From Arenicola marina (lineage: Eukaryota > Annelida > Polychaeta > Arenicolidae): 64,000 nucleotides of DNA. Location of the stretch: positions 20,157,911-20,221,910 of the forward strand of contig OZ025256.1 of assembly GCA_964019135.1 (NCBI GenBank), in the 5' to 3' direction. Below the pieces are notes generated by a model. It made no database searches. It was not told the origin of the DNA and worked only from the letters and a program-made list of their open reading frames with translations. The position numbers were made by a program, and so were the translations under genes. This document shows positions 47,123-60,091 of the stretch, piece after piece. Position 1 is the first letter of the stretch. The number at the start of each line of letters is the position of its first letter.

Positions 47123-47492
47123 TTTGGCCTCTCTGTGAAACAATCTGGAATTCTTTATTACGCATAGACAGCCTTCAGAAAATATTATAATTTTGTGGCT
47201 AGAAAAAAAGGAGTTTAGAAAGGTATCATATATGTACAAGACATGCTTGACGAACAAGTTGGTCAGAAATCAGGGATCGGTATCAAATATAGCTGTTATA
47301 TGTTAACTTCGCTGACTTTTATAGTTTGATACATTCGCTGCCTCGAGAGTGGAAAGCTATCTATGCTAAGTCTATTGATAATGAGCTTTTTATTAGTATA
47401 CCAACCAGTGCATTACATGAATTACAAAGTAAAACTTGTATAATAAGTTATAGTAATGGGTGTGAAAAGGAATACATGTAATGGTAATGAAG

Positions 47493-47850
47493 TGAAATGG
47501 GACGTGGTCACCGGATCAATGGCCCCGTCACTATGTATTGTCGATGAAAAAAATGGGAAAGATTGCAAGTTTCCACTTTGAGATGCTGCAAAGGGTGATC
47601 GCGACTAATATCTATTTGAAAAAACTGTAAGGTGAGACGAGATCGGCCAACAGACCTTGACTAATACGTGCTGTTCAACATTACTACATCTCCTCTTAGA
47701 ACTTGATACTCTAAATCGATGTCAGAATCATCAATGTATACAGAGAAACGTATCACATTTTATAGCATGACAAATCACTCACATTTGTCGTATGTCAATT
47801 ATCATAGCGCCTGATGTCAGTCGTTTTATGGCTACTGTGGAGTATTATAT
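47493..47850. repeat. dispersed repeat copy 1 (pair with 63660-64000)
   Basis: About 350 bases from GAAATGGGACGTGGTCACCG to the ACTGTGGAGTATT word match 63660-64000 in the same orientation with a few percent differences and small indels. No coding potential is evident. Confidence 0.9.
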
Positions 47851-48137
47851 GGATGCGTTATGATACTTTATATTTCCTTTTTTCCATTTCGTTAGGGACC
47901 GTTATCTGCCATTATAAGCATTTACTTGCCTCTGACGGCGATAGCAAATATCGTCGTATTCAAAACGGATGCAATTTCCCATGATGCCTCACGCCAAGTT
48001 GAAGAGGCAGCAATCGAGAAGTTTACATTAACACGCAAATTGAAGTGACAAATTGCTTTCCTAGAAACACCATTGAGCGGTGTCATACATTTTGTGACCA
48101 TGTGATGTAACGGCATACATACGTCCACGTTGTTGAG

Positions 48138-51100
48138 CGTATAGGGCATGTCAGTTCTCGCGGGTTCTACTTCCGGCCTGGCATTTTGGGGACAAACAAA
48201 CGAACACGTGCTTTTTGTTCAGTGCGCAGCCTGACTCGCCCCCTGCGTAACAATGGATACCGCGCGCAGAGGGCTGTCATACTAGTTACGACATAAGACG
48301 TGGAACCAGGTAAGCTGCGCGGCCGGCGCGGCGAGCAAGGGGTGGGTCGAAATTCGTCTTTCGTGCGTCTTAAATAAGGAACTGTTAACTTTTTCGTGTC
48401 GATCTGTTGGTAGATGACACTTAGAACATGTTATTTTCCATAATACTGGCCACGTTCAGCAAACTAGGCGCACAACAGGTAGATGATTTCCCTATGTTTA
48501 CACTGATCTGGAGTGATCGGGTGACAGGTACGGACAGCCTTTGCAGTCATAATACAATTTTTTTCAATCCTGAATGCAACTATACAATTCAAATAGGCAA
48601 ATTTCAAGAGCAACGTTGTAAATTTACTGTGCAAACATTATCTTTCTAAATTGCTTCAGTTCTGTTACATTCATAGTTGTGATGGGTATTTTGACAAACA
48701 GTTTCATGAGAACCACAAAATAGACCAATACTGTCACTTTTCCATTTCCACACAGTGAGCCAGCTTACATGTACTTATCGGCTTACCAGTATAATGCTTT
48801 GGATCAAATAGATTGTGTAGCAAGTTAAACTGGTGCAGCAAACCTACTATCAAAGAAGTATATACATGTATGCAGTTGACTACAGTCATACCTCAGTTTA
48901 ACCTCAGGTCCTTTCACATATGCTTGCAAAAATATATAATCTATGCTTCCTCTATATGGGAATGGTGGAATTAAGCCTTAATTTATAAAACAAAAAGTTT
49001 TTAGATTTTTATAGGTGGACACTTGTGTTGATAAAAAAATATTCATTTGTATAGCTGATATGTGTCTACGTTCAGCTCACTGATAGCTTTAGTTCTGCAT
49101 AAATCTTTAATTTTAACATTTCCTTTTAATTTTGAATAATTAAAATACACTTTCTTTTGCTACTTTTGACATAAACACACAAGGAAACAAAATTATTAAA
49201 CAATTGTGGCATCTTTAGATATATGAAGATTTTCATCAAGAATCTGCAATGTAAAACATACAGAATCAATAATAATTCAGTGAATAACCTTCATGATTCA
49301 ATATTTGTTTGCTCATACATTGCATAAACTTTGATCTGATGATAATAAATCCAACTTTCTATTTGTCTCTTTGCATTGGATTTGCTTCTATCATATCAGT
49401 TTAATTGGGTTGACAACATATGGTATAAAATAAAATCTGCAGGTATTTCAAAAGTAGCAGATACAAAAACTAAGTTAAGGTACAAAACATGAGACACCCT
49501 TATATATATATAGGCATATTCTTTTTATACTTCATCAAATTAATAACATTTCCTTTTAGGGTTGTCCAATTAATTTTTGATTAAATTACGCCTTTCATAA
49601 CTACGGTACTTTTGTTCTGATGTCTATACATACGACATATAATAAAGAAACTAGAGAACAACAAACTAGTAAAAATATTGATAGCAATTAACGCATAAGG
49701 AATTTAGTAATATTATGGAATTGTCACTGGTTTATGTACAGAGACCTTTTTATTTAACCAGCATAAACATAAAAAATCCCAATAAAGGGATCATCAATTT
49801 ATATTTTACATTTTGTTAGGTCAATTTCATCTCTTAGTTCTCTTGCATTCAACAACAGTATTGACAAGGGCACATTCCTTGCTTAATAAATCCTGTGTAC
49901 GTTAATAAATAACTGGTGTCGTATACCGGTAATCACTTTTTCAGACTTCTGCTCGGTTGCTATATATTATAACGTTTTCCGTGACCAGTTTACAACATTT
50001 AAAATATAACTGGACATTACAATTCAGTTGGCTATAATAATCAACTTTCTACGTTCTGTGATGACAAACATTACTTATGACATTGGTAAATTCATCAATC
50101 GTTTTTTAATATTCTAGAGTTTTATGCAGTCTGTGAACTTTTTCATTTCTTCATAGATTTACTTGCCATTTGCATCCACATACTTTGTACTCTTGTCTTA
50201 TGCAATGTTAAATTGGTATGTTCACTTGACTGTTGACTTGCAAAAAATAAAAATTGTCCATATAATCAAAAAACTAAAATTTGACAAATTGAATAAAAAT
50301 TAATCATAGATAAAAACATATGTAAAGGACATATCATATCCCATATGCTTAGATCTATATCTATATGTGATATATAATATCAGACAAAAATGAAGGTACA
50401 ATGTAAACATTATTTGACATTAAATATTTGCTAAATACAAATTTAAGGGCATGATTAAGGATTCATATATATTCACAATATTTAAGTTAATACAGTTACG
50501 TTTTTCTTAAATTTTATAATGTTATTCCCATGCAAAACTTTATTTAAATAAAGCATAGTTATAATTTGTCAAAGCCTTCATGATTGATTTCTTGATTTGG
50601 ACAAAACTGTAATAAAATAATTTGCGGTATAAAATCAATTAAGTATTATTGAGCTCTATCATATCTGCTCGTTAAATTACCTATATGCATCCGCAGTATG
50701 ATGCTAAGAAACATTGGATATGTGTTCGTCAATTACGTACTTTGAAAAAGATAAATCGATATGTCGATAACAATAGCCGTTTCCCCATTTTTGCGAATTA
50801 TGGTTTATTCCGCTTGTCATCTGTCATTCGGCCGTCAGCAACACAGTCAGGCCAGCGCAAATATTGGGTGTTCAGCGGGCTGTAGTGCGCCAAGTTTACT
50901 GACCGCAGTTATTGATACGGGAAAATACAAGTTCAAAGTGTCTTCCAACAAAATATTGTCACTAGATAGTTAACAGGTGCTTATTGAAGTTGCATACAGG
51001 TCTAGAAGGGACCCACCCTTTTCTTGCCTCGCTCACCGCGCAGGTTGCCTGGTTCCACGTCCTAAATCGGGACTAGAATGGCAGCGTTTTGATTCGTCAA

Positions 51101-51215
51101 GCAGGGAGCGAGTGAGCTGCGCAGTGAAAAATTAAGGTCGCATATAACGTCGTTGTCCCCAAAATCTGATCTCGTGAGATATCGCACATATAAAACGAGA
51201 TTCACTTGCATGCCC
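48138..51215. mobile_element. 3.1-kb AT-rich element with about 200-bp terminal inverted repeats
   Basis: The left end (48138-48350) and the reverse complement of the right end (51005-51215) share, in order, ATAGGGCATG, TTTTGGGGACAA, TGCGCAGC..ACTCGC, GACGTGGAACCAGG, CTGCGCGG and GGGTGGGTC. The ends are GC-rich and the 2.65-kb interior is strongly AT-rich with no open frame over about 75 codons. A TA (or AT) dinucleotide flanks both ends, the smallest possible target duplication. It fits a large non-autonomous DNA transposon; the superfamily is undetermined. Confidence 0.7.
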
Positions 51216-51896
51216 TATTGCGGTCTCTATTTTAACAATTTTCATTATTTTCACAATCAACTGCTGTAGGGATTGAATGACAATGAAGCAATATTAGATT
51301 ATAATTATCAGGTGTTCATATGCTGGAATTGAACTGTTCATTTTGCTCTAGGCACCGAAATCGGCTTGTTACGACAGATCTGGCATTACGTCAAACCTGA
51401 AGCGCACATATGTAAACTGTAAACGACCATTTACCCCACCTGCATCTGTCAAGTAGGGATGCAGGTTGCCGAATCGATTGCACCGTACCATATATGGGAA
51501 GGCATTGCATTTCAGATGGCCGTTCAACACTTACAGATATTGTACGACTGTAGACGAACATGGGCAAAATGACCACCTTAACTTTAATTGTATTTTTGGG
51601 GGGACAAGCAGTGCTATAAAAAGAGCCAAATTTTGGTAAACTGACAACATTAGTATTGTGAATAACATAGCTTGGATACATGCGATTGATACGAACACAA
51701 TTTTTACTAGCACACAAAACATGTTTTATGTCACAGTGGGTCATTTTGCCCACCTAATGGGGCAACATGGTCAGCACATTATTTCAGCATGTTAATAAGT
51801 GAACTGAACAGCCTAAGAAGGCAAAGTCCTAACTCTCCGGAACAGTTTGACCCAGAAGGATCACACGCAGAAATTACAAATAACGTTTACGTCAGC

Positions 51897-52150
51897 AGAG
51901 GCGGATCGGGCGGGGGGGGGACACCCCCTTCCCCCACTCTTTGCCGTTTTTCAGTGCAAAATTTAGGCCATCTGAGGCGCGGAACTCAGCTTTCATGCGA
52001 AGTCCAACTGTTGAAGAGACCCTGGACAGGGGCGGATCCAAGAGGGGCCGACCCGGCCCCGGCCCCCCCTTTTAGGACGAAAATGTATATAATTTACCGG
52101 CCCCCCTATCCAGCATATCTGGATCCGACCCTGAAACCGACCCCCCAATA
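51897..52150. mobile_element. poly-G/C element fragments (GGCGGATC type)
   Basis: GAGGCGGATCGGGCGGGG at 51899 and CAGGGGCGGATCCAAGAGGGG at 52027 are two element-end words of the family seen at 28734 and 34834. The stretch 51216-51896 has no recognisable gene. Confidence 0.55.
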
Positions 52151-52450
52151 ATACATTGCTGGGTTTGGGGGGTTCCGGGGTAAAGCCCCCCCCCTTTTTC
52201 ACCGCCAAAATCCGCTGTATGATCGCATATTTTTTTCAAAGCCCCCCCCCCCAAACGATCGCTTTTAAAATATTCGCTCTATAGGGGTATCTTCGTCATA
52301 AATGTCCGCTCTATATGGGTATCTTTTTCATCATAAATGTTCGCTCTATAGGGGTATCTTTTTCATCACAAATATCCGCTCTATCAGGCATCAAAGCACC
52401 CGCGGAACCCCCCCACCAGATTTGTATAATAGTGCCTCCCCCCCCCTACT
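52150..52450 (-). mobile_element. dispersed GCGGACATTT-family element with internal 40-bp repeats
   Basis: Reverse-orientation relative of 32466-32640. Inside, about four tandem units of roughly 40 bp carry CGCTCTATA(G/T)GGGTATCTT and TCATCA(T/C)AAAT. C runs lie on both sides. From 52451 to 53663 there are open frames up to about 150 codons but none with a recognisable domain and proper start. Confidence 0.65.
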
Positions 52451-53663
52451 CCCCATTTGCGTCTTATTTTGACGAGCAGCTGGAAGGAATGACCCTTAGT
52501 TTCTCCGAGGTTTCTGACTTCTCGAAATCAGCCGGGCCTTGCCACACTCTTTCTGGTGGGAACCGTATCGAGACATTGCCTGTTACTTGGCTTTGTCTTT
52601 CTAACTGGAAGTTTAGTAGCTTTTGGGAGTGCGCATGTATCGAATGGAGACACGATGTCGCGTGCCGCCTGGCTCTGCTTCAATCAACGCTTCCGGCTCC
52701 CTGGGGCGCACAACTCTCCCTTCTCCAAGCTCCCTGTGACGCACATCGTTTTCTTCTTCAAGCATATTCGTGATCATCAAAGATGTTCCGATTCAGTGGA
52801 CATACCGTTCAATTTGCTAAAGATAATCGTTTCTGTTAGAGTATACAGAACTGGAACGATTACCCGCCCTACACGGGTCGCGGTATTTATATTTATTGCC
52901 GGGCCAACTTCCACAATCTTCAATGTTAATGTGTAGGCACATTGGTCCAGATATGGCTACCAATCGACTAGTGAGATAATGAGGCACATATCACATGTGT
53001 GGCATTATGGTGCCAGCATGAGTTATAGAGGACGGTATCTATATATACTAGGTTCGCTGGTGAAACCAAGAATGTACGGGCGCGATACACCGGGCCGCAT
53101 GCAACATGACCTTTATCTTACCAAGCCATGTAACAGGTAACTAGCGTTTTACGTAAATCAATGTGCGTCCAACGACTGGTTGCCTCCGCTCTTTTCGTGA
53201 TGTAACTGGCCGCAATCTGCCGGTCGTGTACTTTTCCCTCTCAATCAGTTGGTAGATAGAGCAAACCAGCTCTTTTTGTTAGTAGACACATCGCCCAACA
53301 CGCCGCAACCGGATTGCAGTGCTCATAACAAAAAAAATGTTTCAAGCTGGTATACTCTATACGCCTTTCCCAGGGTTATGTGCCAGCGACCAGAGTTGAT
53401 GTATTCTTACGCTGGGCCTCACCACCGTCAGTCTGTAACATAGTGTGCCGCTAGCCAATATAGGAGGAGAGTGCACATACCCAGAGCCAGAGCTACAGTT
53501 TTCACAACAGCGTGCGCTATCATTTACCGACTTCAGGCTTTGGGTATAACCTGTATCCGTATTCGCACATGCGATAAGACGTTTCATCTCTTTATTTGGC
53601 ATACCCCTGTGTACGGAACGTTTTTATATTTCATAATAGATTAAGCTAGCTGAAGCATAAATC

Positions 53664-56600
53664 ATGGCTGACAATGACGAAACTGCTGATATGTTTGCCA
53701 AGAGGATGACGAATACCATTCTGGAGGGTCACGTAGCTGTGGGCGTGGCCTTGGGACTTGACCTTGGGTTGTTTCGCGCCCTGGCGGCGGCTGCGGAACC
53801 AATCACTGCCGCGGCGCTCTCCGATGCCTCCGGGTGCAAGGAAAGGTAAATATGGGGGCTGGGTTAAGTCGGTTATGCATCGTTGGGGTTACCGTACTTG
53901 TCCTGCCGGGTGACATATCAGCGTTACAATTAAAATACCGCATAATATCTGTCATCAGCGACCTTTTGACCAATCTTACTTGTATTTTTAATGTATTTAA
54001 ATAAAGATTAACATATTATTTTGGGGCCAAGAAATCCCCAATTCTCCGTGGGTTTGATGTGTCAGCGTTGCCTTTATCTTTCACCAAGCATTCACCGATT
54101 GGGCTAGTATGAATAAAAACTAAATTTTCTTATTGTGATTATAAAGACCAGGTCGTCGTAAAGAAAAGCTACGGCCAACGACGGCGTAACATAAACCAGG
54201 CTTAGTAGACCACGCATTAAGAGCCAACTTCTTCTAAATTAATTAAGGCGCGCGGGGAAGCTCTTTCCGCATGGGACTTGGCCTTACGCCACTAAATGTG
54301 GAATGATTGCCTCTGACTATTTTTTGATGTTTTAACGAGTTATCTGGGATCATGGCAACTATTCTGGATTTTGATCCCGAATACAATTAACGGTTATTCT
54401 TTCGTGATTTTGATTTGGAACAAATTCTAACCTTTACAATCAATATCAACCTATTCTTATTAGGCAGACCACACCAGGCAGTGGGTTTGAGGGAGAGAGA
54501 GGATGTGGGATAGTTGCCGGTGGTGGGGGGGGGGGGGATCTTATGTTAAAACGGAGCCCGCAAGGTTCTTCACAAATTTGCTGGACGCATTTTCTGATCT
54601 TGCTCGCGTTAATTATTTAGGAAAGATTTGGTGCTTTCATATACTGCTTCGACATTAGAGGCGGGAAACTACAGCGATGTCGTCATTTGAATGACGTAGT
54701 ACAACAGAAAGCCACATTCCCCATGCGAGATACACCGACAAACTTAACATGCCCTTTAATTGATCATGCCTTGTATATTATGCGAACAAATTTATAACAG
54801 AACATCGTGAATCGACCATTCCAGGCTCCGACACTAAGCCCCGCCCACGGTTGAGTCCTTTTTCGTTACTCGCGAGTATAAAATTGACCATAATAGCTAA
54901 TGGTAGATATGGTGAGAAGTAATCATCTCTGAAACTGACAACAAAGCGACAAGCTGCTTTATTTGACCGACTTGTTTGTCGACATAACGCACGTGGAAGA
55001 GCTATTTTCACCACATCATTGGATAAAAGCAACAGTGACGTCAGTGAATGATTCACAGCCTGGATCGGTCTATTACTTGGCTCGCGTCAATATATTTCAT
55101 GTCCTGTTTCTCATACTCTAGGCGTTTTCCCCAAAACATGGATATCTTCTGTGTTTGATCCTGGGCTTTGACTGGATCACAAGCATTAATTATAAGCTAA
55201 ACGGTTCTATACTCACAATTCACCTCGTGATTCACCGTTCATAAGACGGCGCGATCTCCCGGCAGAGGGCGTTACGCTTGCGCCATAGTCCATCTGCCCC
55301 ACCTCAAATTTAAACATGAAAATTATTCTTCATGCTCGAAAATTGACTCTAATCGAAGATAAATTCACAGTTTGGCATCAAATACGCCACTGTTTAGCAT
55401 TAACTGTGCCACTGGTACCATACCTGACAAATGTATTTGAGTTTGATTAACTTGAAGCCTTGCTACTTTCGAACTATATGTTCGAGCGCGGTCGAGGTCA
55501 AAGGGGTGAAGCGTTTTGAACTTTGACCCCGTGTTATTTTGAAATATTTTCTTGCTTAATCATTACATTGTGATCATTCGGAATGTCTAAATTTTTTAAA
55601 TTCTGCATCGAAAATTCAATATTCAATCTAAAAAAACCCTCTAAAACCATTCGTGACCCCAGGACCGTTGGCGTCAACCGTGAGGTGGGCGGTGACGTGG
55701 GGCAGAGGTGATGTGAGAAACGAGCTCCCTCTGCCGGCAGAGTGAAGATGGCCGTCACTTTATTGATAATATATGCCAATGACACTGGACTCCCTATTGC
55801 TGTCTTACAAATGAACTCACCTAATGATATGGATATCCTATTGACCATATCTTTGCATTATTTAGCTGATAACAATTATTTTTACTTCTACTATTACCAA
55901 AGACCTTACTATGATAAGACGCCACACTCAGCGGGCCCATTGGTTATCGCGCGACTGCACCGCCGCCAGGCGGATGGAGTTGGATGCCCGCTGTCAAAAC
56001 AATTTCGGGTGAAACGACCCGCAGCTGCTATTGTTCAGCGTTTGACTGCAGCAACAACAACAAACACCAACCCGAACTATCATTTTCTCGTTTCCCAAAG
56101 AACACGCAGAGGCAGAGGCAGGCAAATTAAATGTAAAAGTCAGTAAATTTAACAAAGAGCAGAGTTCTCCACAAGCCCCAGCGGCCGGCGATAACGCCGG
56201 CTACTCGTATGACTTGTTAGCCTGTCAAGGTTGTCAATTGATTTAAAATGGAAATGAAAATTTTGTTACGAAATTTTTTTACTTCAGGGGTTATTTTGCC
56301 TGAATTTACAGCAATATATCTACATAAATATCCATATCTACATGGAGTAACCAACTATTTTTTGTGAAGAAAGACACATATTTAATTAGCACTGGCACTT
56401 AATTTTGGGCTTGTGTATAGGTTCAGCTATTATCCAGTGTGCTTCCCAATGGTTGTCAAAGGTCATTTGTTTTTTGCAATAGCTAAGTTATATCAATCAA
56501 GGTTGATATCAAAGTGTTCAAGTAATTTCCGTTAATCAGGGCGTCCGTCAACATTCTTATTTGTGATATTACCGATGCTAACATTAATGTATTTCTTATT

Positions 56601-59540
56601 GTTAAGATGCCCAAAGCTCAGTTGTGGAAAGAACCACACCACATCATCAACCTAGTATTTCTTGTGTCTCCCCTGGCAAGAAGAAGTTAAAATATCAGCT
56701 GCAGAAATTGAGAATGGTGCAGCGCAGAGCTCAAATGAAGAAAATATGCAGAAGAAATCACAAATACCTTTAGTTTGTGTATTTAAACTTAATAACTTCA
56801 TCGTATATGAAGACATTTGGAAATATTTCCTATAATTTCCTTTACATGCATATAGTATCTGAAACCCACTCCAAAATTAGATTATCTATTTTATTTATTT
56901 TTATTTATTTCTCCTTATCATTAATAACTACTATTTGAGTTTCCAGTGAATGTCCTGGGTGCCCCCAGGTGGTACCTAGCTGTACATATGGGCTTCATAC
57001 AAAATAAATGGAAATACAACAATAAACCAGATCTGTTATGGTGACAAATTATTTTTTGCTTAAGTAAGTAGGTGTCTAGTAATTATTTACATACTCCACC
57101 CATGAATCATGAATGAATGACCCATATAATGCGATAAACGTTCCATGAGGAAAAATAATAAAATAACTATGCCATACCCGCTGATTGTCCCAAGAAGCAG
57201 GCCCTAACGAGCCCTATCATCATTCAGCAGCGTCAGAACTACAGTCCCGGTTATGAAGTGTTTTACGTCATATCAATTCCACATCGTCACTGAGTACTTA
57301 ATTTTTATTCTCTTATTTTTCTGTACCGCTAAAGCTCGCTGGGACCCCCCCCCCCACTCCCCCAAGAGAGTCCCAGTTATAAATTATTTTTAACTTAATA
57401 CATATCTCAGTACTTCCATATCGTCCCGGGGTAATTAATCTTACGGCAATTAAGTTGTTTTCTCTTTACCGATAAAGCTTGCTTTAACAGATCAGACCCG
57501 CGAAAATCGTATGGTTTCGTACCCCCCCCCCCCCTCCGCCACCTCCAACGGCACCAAAAATAGTCCTAATTATTAATTTTTTCCAAATGTATGTCTTAAT
57601 ACTTTCAAATGGTTCTCAACTAATTAATCATAAAGGCAAGTTGTTTTGTCTTCACATCTTTATTGCTTGCTTTTTACCTTTTTACTTTTACCTATTAACA
57701 TATGTCTGAATACTTCCAAATAGTCCGAGGGTATTAAATTTGACGGCAAATGCTCTGTCTGTATCGAAAAAGCTTGCGTAAACCAATCGCATCCGCGAGA
57801 ATCTTATAGCGCAAGACCAAACTGGGCGATTCTTTTTTTCTCGCCAACTCCATCCGTCACTGTCGCTAGCATAACGGAAGTTGCCATTGGGCTGTACTGA
57901 GTGTGGCGTCTTAGCATAGTAAGGTCTTTGCTATTACCCAGGTACATCAAAGAGTGGCTGCATTTCATGACGCTGAGCGATGTGGTGATCGTCGACGAGT
58001 CCGGTACTTTATTCACGTTGCCTGAACACCGAAAAGCTGGCCTCTTAAACGACGATATCGTGACGCCGTTCGGCCGAGCGTTCTCTTACCTGTGCGGGTC
58101 ACATCAGCAAATTAAAGAAAAATTCAAACGAGATGGCCCCCAAGGTAATTGTACGTTATAACTTGAGGTCCAACGAAGGAATTAAATTGACGGTTCCCAA
58201 GGCCAGTTGTAAGACACTTGGCAGACGTGCTTTTGCTGTAAAGGCTTTAATGTTGTGGAACGCCTTGCCTAGCCTAGCCTTCGTTCGCTTGGTTCATTGA
58301 GTCAGTTTAAATAGGGCTTGAAAACTTACTTGCTCACTAAAATTGACGATGAAGGTTATTAGTGTTGTGCATGTAGTTCTTATTTCAGTGAACTACCTAT
58401 AGTCCTACGATATTTACTTTCTTTCAGGTTTACCATACTCTTCCGTCAACGCTTATACAGAGGCTGAAAATCATTTCCCAAAGCAGAAACTTGTTTGCGT
58501 TGACAAAAATGTGTTTCAACGCTTTCCAGACATAGTGAAGGAACTGGGTAAGTTGTCATATCGCAGAGGTGTAAGACATAACCACTGTTGAATAGTTTCA
58601 TACCTTATATTTGTGCACGTGTTATGCCTCGTCGTATGTCTGAATAGCGAACAAGTGTTTCTTGTCGCAATAAAACAGTGCTGGCCCACATATCATATTT
58701 TAGCAAGATGGCCATTGCTTGAATTTGTACTGCGCAATATTCATTAGATATGCATGACCATCCTGTCCTGCTTAGTATTGTTCTCCTTTGATGTTGTATA
58801 AGCTTGTCGAACAACTGTAACTGATTTAAGAGAACAATAAACCGATTCAATACGCCGGTCAAACATTTTCGTCTCAAAATAACTCAGTTAAATGCGAGTG
58901 AATCTATTCTATAGTCCGCCTCAAGTCACCATGCCAAGAGTATATTTAGCAATCATATGCGTCATGATAATATCCTATTTTCTCCGTAGATTCCGGCTGT
59001 CGCCAACGCGTCTTAAGCATGGCCAAATCATATCCCAGTTCGTCCTTCGTGGGGTGTGACATACACGAGCCGTATGTTAAGGCTGCTGCGGAAGAAGCGC
59101 AGAAGGAAAACAATCATAACACGACGTTCATACTGCAGGACGCGTCGCATTTACCCCGGGACTGGCAAAACGGATATGACATCATCACGATGAAAAAAGC
59201 TCTGCATGACATTCCGTGGGCGTCTTCGTGTTTAGCGGAATGCTTCCGGTGCGTAAAGCCAGGCGGCTGGATCTCTATCATTGAATATAACATGTGTAGT
59301 AACCCTTTTATCGCTCGGCAGGATGACAGGCAGACCTTCGTCGGCAGACTTCTGTACGCTGTCAGCATTTACATGTGTCTGCCAGTATCCATGGCGCATG
59401 AAGGGAGCGAAGGACTGGGGACAATACCGGGAACAGACTCTCTCGAAAAGATGCTGCACGTCGCTGGATTCGTAGATATCCAGTGTCATCTTCTGGATGA
59501 CTTACAGGTTCACATTATTGGTCGAAAACCGGAATTTTAA
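53664..59540 (+). CDS. Rv2258c-like class I methyltransferase homologue lacking SAM motif I (4 exons)
   Basis: Exons 53664-53845, 57942-58144, 58428-58547 and 58990-59540 (donors AAAG|GTAAAT, CAAG|GTAATT, CTGG|GTAAGT; acceptors CCCAG, TTTCAG, CCGTAG) join in frame to 351 residues. Residues 1-128 fit the N-terminal helical/winged-helix part of the family. The catalytic part shows VGCD with acidic Asp192 after strand 2, ALHDIPWA (239-246), CVKPGGW (256-262) and the family-typical CLPVSMA..GSEGLGT. In class I enzymes the first strand ends in a (D/E)xGxGxG loop; here the corresponding stretch is KELDSGCRQRVLSMAKSYP, with the glycine loop missing or reduced, within one exon. No exon carrying it is visible between exons 3 and 4. 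The protein may be inactive or have another role. A polyadenylation signal AATAAA is at 59572. Substrate unknown. Confidence 0.85.
54829..55035. repeat. dispersed repeat copy B (empty site, methyltransferase intron 1)
   Basis: Matches 26139-26625 without the SINE and with a single 31-bp unit (CTCCGACACTAAGCCCCGCC). The SINE target reads CTGAAACTGACAACAAAGCG uninterrupted near 54931. Confidence 0.85.
55984..56773 (+). pseudogene. THAP-domain protein fragment, probably pseudogene
   Basis: In methyltransferase intron 1. An ATG at 55984 opens 48 codons containing SCYCSAFDCSNNN and LSFSRFPKN, matching the start of a THAP zinc finger (Cys-x2-Cys... with the SF.RFPK word). The frame meets TAA at 56128 and a second TAA six bases later, just where the conserved Trp and the later Cys-His pair should follow. 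At 56609-56773 an open stretch ends in SPGKKKLKYQLQKLRMVQRR..., like the basic coiled-coil tail seen in THAP proteins, followed by TAG; AATAAA is at 57003. The pieces could be two exons of a decayed gene or a retained fragment of a THAP-bearing element. Confidence 0.55.
57340..57540. other. C-run pair in methyltransferase intron 1
   Basis: Two related stretches, each AAAGCT(C/T)GCT... followed by a 10-12 base C run, about 170 bases apart (57346 and 57522); a third AAAAAGCTTGCG word is near 57767. They look like a degenerate direct repeat of about 170-250 bp with TTAATTAATC-like spacers. No coding content. Confidence 0.45.
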
Positions 59541-60090
59541 CTTTTGGTCTACCCTGTTGTTCATCAATGGAAATAAACATCGTACTATGTGGATGCGAAC
59601 AAACACGTAGGAAACATGGAGGCTTCAGCGACTAAATATGGTACAAAAGTGCTTAAACACGATCTATATCATAATGGTGTAATCAAACAAGCAAATAGCC
59701 TATAATAATGCACCAATATGGCTTTTAAATATATATTCTATATTCTGGCTAATGAGTGGTTTCTTACGGGTTCCCAATATATCGAGCCGGGCTCGGAAAA
59801 TGATTAGAATTATCAATTGATTAGAATAAGTACACGTGAAGTACAACAGATGACCAATTAAGAAGATGTGCGCGAATGTCATAATTAACAAACTCAATAT
59901 GAAGTAGGTTCTGCAATTGATATCTTGATTCACTGTATCTGAACTCTGTCCTTCAGTGCTTCAATATTTCATGTTTTCTGTGCCGCAATAATTGTCATGA
60001 TCGAGATTGCCCAGGCGTCTTGATGTCCAGCTTGTGTCTTCTCCCAGATCTGTGGAATCTGGAACGTAAGTAAAACAACTCCAATCTAGC
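59541..60090. other. 3' untranslated region and downstream flank
   Basis: AATAAA at 59572-59577 suggests a 3' UTR of about 50 bases for the methyltransferase. The remaining AT-rich sequence has no recognisable gene. Confidence 0.6.
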
Positions 60091-60091
60091 C

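Noticed and set aside
52556..52936. 126-codon frame with a signal-peptide-like start
   Set aside because: The start is GTG with no in-frame ATG before the preceding stop, no domain is recognisable and another frame over the same bases is equally open.
55742..56146. 134-codon frame in methyltransferase intron 1
   Set aside because: The recognisable protein signal (THAP words) lies in a different frame of the same bases; this frame shows no known motif.
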